Below the pieces are notes generated by a model. The model had not been told where the DNA came from, ran no database searches, and worked only from the letters and a program-made list of their open reading frames with translations. A program made the translations under genes and the position numbers. From JAWLBW01 sp041687475 (lineage in GTDB: Bacteria; J088; JAWLBW01), in the NCBI GenBank assembly GCA_041687475.1, contig JAWLBW010000044.1, forward strand, positions 1 through 20,821: a DNA stretch of 20,821 nt, in the 5' to 3' direction. Shown here piece by piece: positions 9,488 to 16,240 of this stretch (within the stretch, counting starts at the first letter, position 1; every line of letters begins with the position of its first letter).

Positions 9488-10486
9488 TCAGTCCTCGTCG
9501 ATAATGTCTCGAATGATGAGGTAGTCGCGTATGAACGTGACCGGCTTGACAAGGATGGTGTCCAACGTCGGCGTAATCAGCTCAAGCGCCCTGTTCCAGT
9601 TGGCGATACCCGAAGGCGGCACCCAGACGATGTCGCCGGGCTCAAGCCGGAACAGCAACGCGGCACCTGAGCCGTACTTGAGGGCTGCGTCGAGGTCGAG
9701 AACCCGCAGCTGAATCTGATTGCCCACCCGGCGCAGAATCGCGACTTCTTCTTCGGAGGCACCTGCCGTGATGCCCCCCGCGGCCGCAATCGCCTGAATG
9801 GCCCCCAGCCCCCCATTGGAAATGGGAACCGCACTCGGGCTTCGAACTTCGCCCAGTACGTACACGAGCGAAGACTGCCGCGAGGGCACGTAAAGTACGT
9901 CGCCGGCCTGCAGGTATACCCCGTCTCCCCCCGCGGTGAAGGCATGCTGCAGGTTTACCGGCCAGGCCCGCCCCCCGCGAGAGAGGTAGGCCGAATCGGC
10001 CAGTGCGTTCTCGGTCAATCCGCCGGCGCGCGCGATGGCCTCGCCCAGTCGCATCGGACGCAGTATCGGGTAGGCGCCCGGCCGCGCGAACTCGCCGGCG
10101 ACGAAGAACACATTCGAGCGCACTTCGGTGGGCCTGACGTCGACCTGGGGATTGGGAACAAACGGCTCCAGAGATTTGACGAGCCGGCGCTGCGCATCGC
10201 GTAAACCCAGCCCCGACAACGGTATGTTTCCGGCATTCGGCAGAAACACCGTGCCGTCGTCCTTGACGAGAACTTCACCCGAAAGATCAGGGTACTGCCA
10301 GACACTCACGTGCAGCCGGTCGAACGGCCCCACGGTAAAACGGGTAACCCCGTTTCCGTAGTCTCTCAGTTCCGCCGTGTCGACCTCGACCGTTTTCAGA
10401 AAAACGGCTTCCTCGAAATTGCGAGGCTTCGGGTAGGAACACGCGAACGCAAAAAACAGAAACGACAGAATGAGACATCGAACCAT
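9488..10486 (-). CDS. Wza-type polysaccharide export lipoprotein (Poly_export/SLBB)
   Basis: The first gene of the operon encodes the outer-membrane export channel subunit, 332 residues. A lipoprotein signal peptide ends in FFAFAC with Cys16; Ala at -3 is a relaxed lipobox. Then come the polysaccharide export domain (PF02563, about 48-120, with VGPFDRLHVSVWQYPDLSGEV-like sequence), a first SLBB domain (about 127-200) and a second (about 207-290). The second ends in LEPGDIVWVP. A short amphipathic C-terminal tail (about 300-332) may be the membrane-spanning helix seen in Wza. ATG at 10486 is chosen over an in-frame start at 10549 because the signal peptide begins there and GGGGGGAAGG lies just upstream. 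A promoter candidate is 46 bp further up. Confidence 0.94.
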   Translation of the reverse strand: MVRCLILSFLFFAFACSYPKPRNFEEAVFLKTVEVDTAELRDYGNGVTRFTVGPFDRLHVSVWQYPDLSGEVLVKDDGTVFLPNAGNIPLSGLGLRDAQRRLVKSLEPFVPNPQVDVRPTEVRSNVFFVAGEFARPGAYPILRPMRLGEAIARAGGLTENALADSAYLSRGGRAWPVNLQHAFTAGGDGVYLQAGDVLYVPSRQSSLVYVLGEVRSPSAVPISNGGLGAIQAIAAAGGITAGASEEEVAILRRVGNQIQLRVLDLDAALKYGSGAALLFRLEPGDIVWVPPSGIANWNRALELITPTLDTILVKPVTFIRDYLIIRDIIDED

Positions 10487-10531
10487 TGCCTTCCCCCCAA
10501 GCGGTGCCCGACCAATCGATGCGCTGTCACC

Positions 10532-10559
10532 AGTATACGACAACCTCACCTAATAACAA
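10532..10559 (-). promoter_or_regulatory. Promoter candidate for the EPS operon
   Basis: On the minus strand TTGTTA (10559-10554) and TATACT (10537-10532) are separated by 16 bp, matching the sigma-70 consensus at 4 of 6 and 5 of 6 bases. The start of transcription would fall near 10525, giving a leader of about 40 nt before the ATG at 10486. Found by eye only. Confidence 0.4.
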
Positions 10560-10791
10560 TCCCCATTTCGGGCATGTGACACAACGCAAAGAGGACACTG
10601 ATCGCCGTAACACTCGCGTTTCATGGCGATTCAAACAAAGTATGAATTGATGAACGATTTACCTAACAATACTCACACGCAAACTATTAAACAAAACCCT
10701 TCAAACGATGTTGATTTTCCGAACGCCTTGGTTCACAGAGAAGATGCGGGCACTCGAAGGCAAAGTACCCGAGGCACGAAGCCCAAAAAGC
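10560..10791. promoter_or_regulatory. AT-rich upstream region of the EPS operon
   Basis: This non-coding stretch is visibly more AT-rich than the genes around it, most strongly at 10620-10720. It holds an imperfect dyad, ATTCA (10629-10633) and TGAAT (10643-10647), that could be an operator. I see no gene and no riboswitch fold. Its position between the terminator of the CARDB gene and the operon promoter makes it the natural control region of the operon; that is inference. Confidence 0.35.
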
Positions 10792-10823
10792 AAAAGCCGT
10801 GTCGGAGAACCGACACGGCTTTT
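10779..10823 (-). terminator. Intrinsic terminator of the CARDB-hydrolase gene
   Basis: A perfect 14-bp stem (arms 10792-10805 and 10810-10823, AAAAGCCGTGTCGG and its complement) closes a 4-nt loop. On the minus strand it is followed by TTTTGCTTTTT. It begins 23 nt after the stop of the gene ending at 10847 and isolates that gene from the EPS operon. Confidence 0.9.
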
Positions 10824-10846
10824 GGGGTTACCATCTTCCCTTCAAG

Positions 10847-13612
10847 TCAGGGACGAATTTCCAGAATGACAATCTCGTCGGGCACGGCCACGTTGATCGA
10901 GGTTCCCTGCTGGGAAGCAACGGCGGCAGCTCCCGTTCCCGGACGGTAGACACTGACGTTGCGGCTCTCGGCAAACGACACGGTCACCGTCGCGTCGGGG
11001 TTGGTCAGGTCGACACGGCGCGAGACATCCCACACCGAAGCATCCTGCCAGAGCACGAGGTAGAAGTTGCCGTTCGACTTCTGAAGAAGCGTCGAGCGCA
11101 GGTTACCGGGCGCCCCCGAGATGCTGTACGAGAGATTTCCTCCCGGAACGTTGCGCGACGTATCGTTAAGCACGGCAATGGTGTGCTTGAGCGAATAGAA
11201 CGCCGGCTTACGGCTGAAGTCGGCCCGAATGATACCGAAATTGGCCTCGGGGTTGGTCGACGACGGTGCGAACTCATCGAAGAGCTGGTACGAATAGGTG
11301 CGCACCACGCCGCGATTGAAGTAGTCGAAGAACAGACGGGGCAGGTACTTCGCCGTCGCCCGTTCCGAAGCGGGCAGGTGCCCGTTCGACGTTCTTACCG
11401 CATTGTGATAGCCCGTTTCGGTGGCCCAGATCGACTTGGTGCCGGCCACGTGCTGCGCCTCGGTAATGTGGGTATCGAAGCTGTTGAGCGGCCGCTGCCC
11501 ACCCGGATAGGGGTGCACGTTGCGGTGATCGGAGTAGGCCGACAGATCGCCCATGTACTTGTAGTTCGACGGGCTGGCCGTCGTCGGCATGAGTACCGGC
11601 AGATGACGATACTCGGCCGAACCCTTGACCACATTCCACATCATCTGCTGCCACGAACGCACGCGTCCGACCCAGTCGCCGCTCACGAAGATATCTCCTT
11701 CGTTCTGCCCTTCGATGGCGTTGATGATCTTCCTGTTCGAGGCAAGAATGTTGCGCAGATCGGTTTCCGACCAGTATACGGTGCCGATCATCAGCATGCG
11801 GATACCATTGTCGGCCAGTTCGTTCCACACACCGGTAATCGGCCCGCCGAGATACCAGTTGCGGAAGTCGCCGCTGCCGCCGTCGCGAATGTGCTTGACA
11901 CCGACTTCGTACAGCGCGTCGGCCACCGGACCGTACTCGGTGAAGTACCGGTACGAGGGGAAACCGAAGTGCGTGTTCAGGCCGATCGAGTGGATGAAGT
12001 CATACGCCGGCTTGGCATTCGACGGCGAGGGCGGTGTCGTTGAACCGGCCGCCACCACCACCGACATCGAGAGCGTATTGTTGCTTTCGTCCGATTCGGG
12101 AATGCGGTTGACGTCGTCGACCCATGCCGTTATGTTCTGGGTTCCGGCAAGGGCTTCCCAGCTCTTGTTGCTCGTGAGCTTCACCGAGGCACCCGCCGCC
12201 AGCGAAGACGTATGGGTATCGGAGAATGCGATGGTGCTTCCCAGCGAGTCGCTGAAGCCGACGCCGAGAACCGTGCCCGACGGCGTGGCGGTATCGCCCT
12301 GGTTCTTCACCGTGGCCGTGAAGGTTACCGTGTCGCCGGCCTTCGGGCTTGAAGGCGAATGGGTAACACCGGTAACGACCAGATCGGGGCCGGCGGCCGT
12401 CGGAGCCGACTGAACGACAAGGGTCTTCGAGCGCGAATTGTTCGACTCGTCGCTTTCTTCGATAAGATTGTCGACATCGACGACGGCGTCAATGGTGTGG
12501 GTGCCTTCAACCGCCGTCCACGCCTGGGTTCCTGTTACGAGTACGGTTCCGCCCGCGGCCAGCGAGGCGGTGTGCGAATCGGCGATCGAAAGGGCGTTAC
12601 CCTGCTCATCGACAAAGGCTACGGCCAGCTTCGTTCCCGAAAGCGTGGCGGCATCGCCCTGATTCTCGACGGTCGCACTGAAGGTGACGATATCGCCCGG
12701 ATTCGGCGATTGAGGCGACCAGCTCAGATCGTTGACCACCAGATCGGCGTAGGCAACGACACCGGCTTCAACCACGACGGCCTTGGCAAAGGTGTTGTTG
12801 TCTTCGTCGCTTTCGGCAATGCGGTTGACGTCGTCGACGAAGGCGACAACCGGATGCGAGCCTTCGACGGCCGTCCACGTCTTGTTCGTGACAAGCTCGA
12901 TGGACGCGCCGGCCGGCAGCGAGTCGACATGGGTGTCGGAGAAGGCAACCGTCTGTCCCTGACCGTCGGAGTAGCCGATGCCGAGAACGACGCCGTCGGG
13001 CGTCGCGGCCGTTCCCTGGTTCTTGACGGTTGCCGTGAAGGTCACCTGGTCGCCGGGGCGCGGAGCCTCGGGGCTGTACGTGAAGTCGGAAATCACGAGG
13101 TCGGGCTCGCCGACAGGCGTCGTCGGAACGGCGGCCACCGTGAGGGTCGCCTGCGCCGAGTTATTCACCTCGTTTCGCTCGGCAATGCTGTCGACATCAT
13201 CGGCAAGCGCGGTGAGTTCGTGGGCGCCTTCAACGGCCGTCCACGTTTCGTTGCCGACGATGGTTACCGAGGCGCCTGCAGGCAGAGAGTCGGTGTAGGT
13301 GTCGGCGAATGCGAGAATCTTTCCGCTGTCGTCCTTGAAAGCGACGCTGAGAATGGTGCCCGCGGGCGTGGGATAGTTCCCCGCGTTCTTGACCACCGCC
13401 GAAAAGGTAACCTTGTCGCCCGCGAAGGGTGTTGCAGGCTTCCACTCGAAGCTTTCGATGATCAGATCGGGTGCGCGTCCTTTCCCGTTCTTGTTCTTGA
13501 GGTCTTCTACGTCACGCCCGCTTCCCGGTCGGTCCGGAGCCAGTGCCGAGCCGTCGGGAGAGCCGCAGGCGGCAAGCATCAGGGTGATAATCAGAGTTGA
13601 GATCAGTCTCAT
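10847..13612 (-). CDS. Lipoprotein with four CARDB repeats and a clan-A glycoside hydrolase domain
   Basis: A 921-residue surface or periplasmic lipoprotein. The signal peptide ends in the lipobox LAAC with Cys16. A basic, disordered linker (17-47) leads to four CARDB adhesion-type beta domains at about 48-161, 170-283, 289-402 and 409-522. Each is about 114 residues, starts with a PDLVV-like strand and ends with SDE-NN. A short TTPPSPS linker precedes the hydrolase domain (about 536-921). N637-E638 in EGQNE fits the acid/base and E732 in ATETGYH the nucleophile. The C-terminal beta domain ends in VPDEIVILEI. It is homologous over the whole catalytic and beta region to the protein at 3380-4684, sharing YPGG-RPL and GHLPASE. 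I infer an anchored enzyme held away from the membrane that trims or binds the exopolysaccharide. No clear ribosome binding site precedes the ATG. Confidence 0.87.
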   Translation of the reverse strand: MRLISTLIITLMLAACGSPDGSALAPDRPGSGRDVEDLKNKNGKGRAPDLIIESFEWKPATPFAGDKVTFSAVVKNAGNYPTPAGTILSVAFKDDSGKILAFADTYTDSLPAGASVTIVGNETWTAVEGAHELTALADDVDSIAERNEVNNSAQATLTVAAVPTTPVGEPDLVISDFTYSPEAPRPGDQVTFTATVKNQGTAATPDGVVLGIGYSDGQGQTVAFSDTHVDSLPAGASIELVTNKTWTAVEGSHPVVAFVDDVNRIAESDEDNNTFAKAVVVEAGVVAYADLVVNDLSWSPQSPNPGDIVTFSATVENQGDAATLSGTKLAVAFVDEQGNALSIADSHTASLAAGGTVLVTGTQAWTAVEGTHTIDAVVDVDNLIEESDESNNSRSKTLVVQSAPTAAGPDLVVTGVTHSPSSPKAGDTVTFTATVKNQGDTATPSGTVLGVGFSDSLGSTIAFSDTHTSSLAAGASVKLTSNKSWEALAGTQNITAWVDDVNRIPESDESNNTLSMSVVVAAGSTTPPSPSNAKPAYDFIHSIGLNTHFGFPSYRYFTEYGPVADALYEVGVKHIRDGGSGDFRNWYLGGPITGVWNELADNGIRMLMIGTVYWSETDLRNILASNRKIINAIEGQNEGDIFVSGDWVGRVRSWQQMMWNVVKGSAEYRHLPVLMPTTASPSNYKYMGDLSAYSDHRNVHPYPGGQRPLNSFDTHITEAQHVAGTKSIWATETGYHNAVRTSNGHLPASERATAKYLPRLFFDYFNRGVVRTYSYQLFDEFAPSSTNPEANFGIIRADFSRKPAFYSLKHTIAVLNDTSRNVPGGNLSYSISGAPGNLRSTLLQKSNGNFYLVLWQDASVWDVSRRVDLTNPDATVTVSFAESRNVSVYRPGTGAAAVASQQGTSINVAVPDEIVILEIRP

Positions 13613-13938
13613 ATCGGATTTTTGCTGTTAAGGGTAAACAGAAAGTGAACTGACTGCCCGGGAAGCCTGACTGCGGCTTCACATAAGGTTCCGGGCCAGC
13701 ATCGGAAAACAAGGTAACAAGTCAGTCGATTTGGTTATAAGCCACGCTGCGTTCTGTCTCCGGGGTGTCGCCGAGAGAGCGCACGTTGGATTTGAGAGGG
13801 CAAAAGTACGGTGAGCGGCGGTTGAAACTTTTTTCATTTTTTTTTTACCGACCGGTCTTCGGTCGCCGTCGACGGCGGATAACTCCGGAACGCATGACCT
13901 TCGCCATGAAAAGCTGTGACGAAGCAGGGTAAGCTGTA
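13613..13938. other. Divergent intergenic region with palindromes and a T-rich tract
   Basis: No gene is seen in these 326 bp between divergently transcribed genes. It holds a hairpin GAAGCC/GGCTTC (13662-13680) and two copies of CTGACTGC (13650-13657 and 13667-13674). It also has a T-rich tract (13829-13846), an inverted repeat CGACCG/CGGTCG (13849-13865) and a perfect palindrome CGCCGTCGACGGCG (13864-13877). Promoters for both genes should lie here, but I cannot place convincing -35/-10 pairs. Confidence 0.5.
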
Positions 13939-14520
13939 GTGATGTCGGTCATCGAGCCTCTTCACCGCCTTCTTCCCTTTGAGGAAACAGCTCTTTCCGG
14001 GTCGGTTTCGCTGCACGCAACGGCCGCACGCCGCAAAAGAGGGCTTACCTTCTTCTTCAGGCTGCGCGGGGAAAATCCCGATGCCTTGTCGCAGCTGGAA
14101 CTCGGCACGCTGAAAGACCGGCCGGCGCGCCGAAGGCAGGATGGGCTCTGGCAGCGAACCTGCCTGGAAGTTTTCATGGCTGTTCCGGGAGGCGCGGGTT
14201 ATGTCGAATTGAACGTCTCACCGACCGGAGACTGGAACCTGTACGGCTTCGACGATTATCGCAGGGGAATGCACCGGATTGAGGCATCGGCGCCGGAAGT
14301 CGACCGGAGTGACACGGAAGGAGAAGTCTCGTGGCGAATCGATATGGAGCAAGCAGGCACGGCCCCTGAACCGGCAGCTCTCTTGTCGGCCCGGCACCTT
14401 TCCTTGAGCCTTACGGCGGTTCTCGCTTCGACAGACGGCGCACGCGCCTACCTGGCACTGGCCCATTGCGGAGAAAAGCCGGATTTTCACATTCGCGAGA
14501 GCTTCATCATCACACTCTGA
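13939..14520 (+). CDS. DOMON-like domain protein
   Basis: A 193-residue soluble protein without a signal peptide. It resembles bacterial DOMON-like proteins, a beta-sandwich group related to haem- and sugar-binding DOMON domains. The typical block is visible: LWQRTCLEVFM, then YVELNVSPTGDWNLYGFDDYRRGM at about 95-130. It ends in a strand with FHIRESFIITL. The function of this group is not established, and ligand binding is only an inference from the fold. The start is GTG 13939 (AGGG at 13926-13929 is well spaced) or ATG 13942. The namZ gene follows after 10 nt, so the two are almost certainly co-transcribed. Confidence 0.8.
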   Translation: MMSVIEPLHRLLPFEETALSGSVSLHATAARRKRGLTFFFRLRGENPDALSQLELGTLKDRPARRRQDGLWQRTCLEVFMAVPGGAGYVELNVSPTGDWNLYGFDDYRRGMHRIEASAPEVDRSDTEGEVSWRIDMEQAGTAPEPAALLSARHLSLSLTAVLASTDGARAYLALAHCGEKPDFHIRESFIITL

Positions 14521-14530
14521 GGCGAGAAAC

Positions 14531-15739
14531 ATGATTCAGACGGGAATCGACACGCTACTTCAGAATCAAGGGCATCTACGCGCACTATCCGGGCGGCGTG
14601 TGGCGTTGCTGGCCCATCCGGCTTCGATGACGGCCGACTTTCACCACAGCCTCGATGCGTTGGCGAAGACGCCGGGCCTCCGGCTGACGGCCGCTTTCGG
14701 CCCCCAGCACGGCATGCGAGGCGAGAAGCAAGACAACATGCAGGAAACGGCCGACTACCCCGACCCCGAACACGGCATTCCGGTGTTCTCGCTCTACGGC
14801 GAGGTACGCCGTCCCACGGCCCGCATGATGGATACCTTCGACGTGCTTCTCGTCGATCTGCAGGACGTGGGCACCCGCATCTACACATTTCTCACCACCC
14901 TGCTATACGTCATGGAAGAGGGGGCCCGTCGCGGAAAGTCCATATGGGTGCTCGATCGCCCCAACCCGGCCGGGCGCCCCGTCGAAGGCATGCTGCTCAG
15001 GCCCGGCTGGATCAGCTTCGTGGGCGCGGCCGAGGGCCTGCCCATGCGCCACGGGCTGACGCTGGGCGAAGCAGCCCTGTGGTTCCGTGACAAGCTGCGC
15101 ATCGACGTCGACCTCAAGGTCATTGCCATGAACGGTTACCGGCCCGACGAAGGGCCCGGGTACGGTTGGCCGTCGGGTGAAATGTCGTGGGTGAATCCCT
15201 CGCCCAATGCGGCTACGCCGAGCATGCCTCGCTGCTTTCCGGGCACGGTGCTCATCGAGGGCACGAACCTCAGCGAAGGTCGCGGCACGACGCGTCCACT
15301 CGAAATGGTGGGCGGCCCCGATCTCGACATGGCGGCCATTCTGCAAACGATGCATGCCCTTGCGCCCTCGTGGCTCGACGGCTGCCGCATTCGTCCGTGC
15401 CACTTTCTGCCCACCTTTCAGAAGCATGCGGGCGTCATCATTCCGGGGTTTCAGATTCACGTCGACGATCACGCCTACGATCACCAGCGCTTTCGCCCGT
15501 ACCGTCTGGTATCGCTGTGGCTGAAGGCCATTCGGAAGCATTACCCCGATTACCCCATCTGGCGCGACTTTCATTACGAGTATGAAAAGGACCGCCTGGC
15601 CTTCGATCTCATCAACGGCGGCCCCCAACTGCGCGAATGGGTCGACGACGCACAGGCCGAGCCGGGCGATCTCGACCGCATCTGCCTGGCCGACGAAAAG
15701 CAATGGGAAGAAGAAAGGCGCCCTTTCCTCCTGTACTGA
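14531..15739 (+). CDS. namZ: Exo-beta-N-acetylmuramidase NamZ (DUF1343 family)
   Basis: The NamZ family (PF07075) removes N-acetylmuramic acid from the non-reducing end of peptidoglycan fragments. The 402 residues cover the whole domain. Family blocks seen include FGPQHGMRGEKQ (56-67), DVLLVDLQDVGTRIYTF (104-120), LDRPNPAGRPVEG (141-153) and GTNLSEGRGTTRP (244-256). There is no signal peptide or lipobox, although many NamZ proteins are exported, so this one probably works in the cytoplasm in cell-wall recycling. GAGG is 8 nt before the ATG. It is preceded at 10 nt by the DOMON-like gene and followed at 14 nt by the VOC gene. Confidence 0.92.
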   Translation: MIQTGIDTLLQNQGHLRALSGRRVALLAHPASMTADFHHSLDALAKTPGLRLTAAFGPQHGMRGEKQDNMQETADYPDPEHGIPVFSLYGEVRRPTARMMDTFDVLLVDLQDVGTRIYTFLTTLLYVMEEGARRGKSIWVLDRPNPAGRPVEGMLLRPGWISFVGAAEGLPMRHGLTLGEAALWFRDKLRIDVDLKVIAMNGYRPDEGPGYGWPSGEMSWVNPSPNAATPSMPRCFPGTVLIEGTNLSEGRGTTRPLEMVGGPDLDMAAILQTMHALAPSWLDGCRIRPCHFLPTFQKHAGVIIPGFQIHVDDHAYDHQRFRPYRLVSLWLKAIRKHYPDYPIWRDFHYEYEKDRLAFDLINGGPQLREWVDDAQAEPGDLDRICLADEKQWEEERRPFLLY

Positions 15740-15753
15740 CCGGTCGAACAAAC

Positions 15754-16140
15754 ATGTTTTCTTCCATCGGACGCACAGTCATACTCGTACACGACTACGA
15801 AGAAGCGCTGTGGTTTTACCGCGAAATTCTGGGATTTTCGGTTCTCTTCGACGAGGAAACGGGCGACCGGCGGCTCCTGCACGTCGGCCTGCCCGAGCAA
15901 CCCGGCGTGGGCCTCTGGTTTCTGGAGGCCACTTCCCCTGAGCAGCGCGAGCGCGTGGGCAACCAGACCGGCGGCGCGCCGTTGCTCGTCCTGTATACCG
16001 ACGACATCGACACCGCAGTTCGCTCCCTGCGTGAAAGCGACGTGCGGTTTCGCGTAGAACCCCGGGAGGAACCTGGTTCGCGCTTCGCGCAGTTTGAAGA
16101 TCTGTACGGCAACGTCATCGTGCTGGTGCAGTTGCGCTGA
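15754..16140 (+). CDS. Small VOC-family protein (glyoxalase/bleomycin-resistance fold)
   Basis: A 128-residue single VOC domain (PF00903). The typical opening VHDYEEALWFYREILGF and the closing block FEDLYGNVIVLVQL are clear. The first metal-ligand position, usually His in the opening strand, is not His here. The usual Glu of the closing GNxIEL-type motif reads Val or Gln. It may therefore not be a metal enzyme, and its substrate is unknown. ATG at 15754 is chosen because the domain starts at once; longer in-frame starts run back into namZ. No strong ribosome binding site is seen. It probably belongs to the same transcript as namZ. Confidence 0.85.
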   Translation: MFSSIGRTVILVHDYEEALWFYREILGFSVLFDEETGDRRLLHVGLPEQPGVGLWFLEATSPEQRERVGNQTGGAPLLVLYTDDIDTAVRSLRESDVRFRVEPREEPGSRFAQFEDLYGNVIVLVQLR

Positions 16141-16178
16141 ACCCGCTCGCTCGGCCCGCGACAAATCTCTGCAAAGCA

Positions 16179-16207
16179 TTGCCAACGACCACGCTGTGCG
16201 TTAAAGT
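16179..16207 (+). promoter_or_regulatory. Promoter candidate for the IPT/TIG lipoprotein gene
   Basis: TTGCCA (16179-16184) and TAAAGT (16202-16207) are separated by 17 bp, matching the sigma-70 consensus at 5 of 6 and 4 of 6 bases. Transcription would start near 16214, about 27 nt before the TTG start codon. Found by eye. Confidence 0.45.
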
Positions 16208-16240
16208 ACCTACACGCTCAATCAGTAACGTGAGGTTGCC

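Noticed and set aside
12047..13471. Periodic repeats that might be a CRISPR or DNA tandem array
   Set aside because: The period of about 360 bp is a protein-level repeat (CARDB domains) with diverged codons, not a nucleotide repeat array.
10799..13600. Two plus-strand open frames of over 400 codons (10799-12043 and 12359-13600)
   Set aside because: Both are antisense to the CARDB-hydrolase lipoprotein. The repeated look of their products is only the mirror of the CARDB repeats.
13829..13846. T-rich tract as an intrinsic terminator
   Set aside because: No stem-loop lies directly upstream on the plus strand; the hairpins come after it. On the minus strand it reads as A residues.
14903..15751. 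Minus-strand open frame of 282 codons
   Set aside because: Antisense to namZ, which has strong family motifs.
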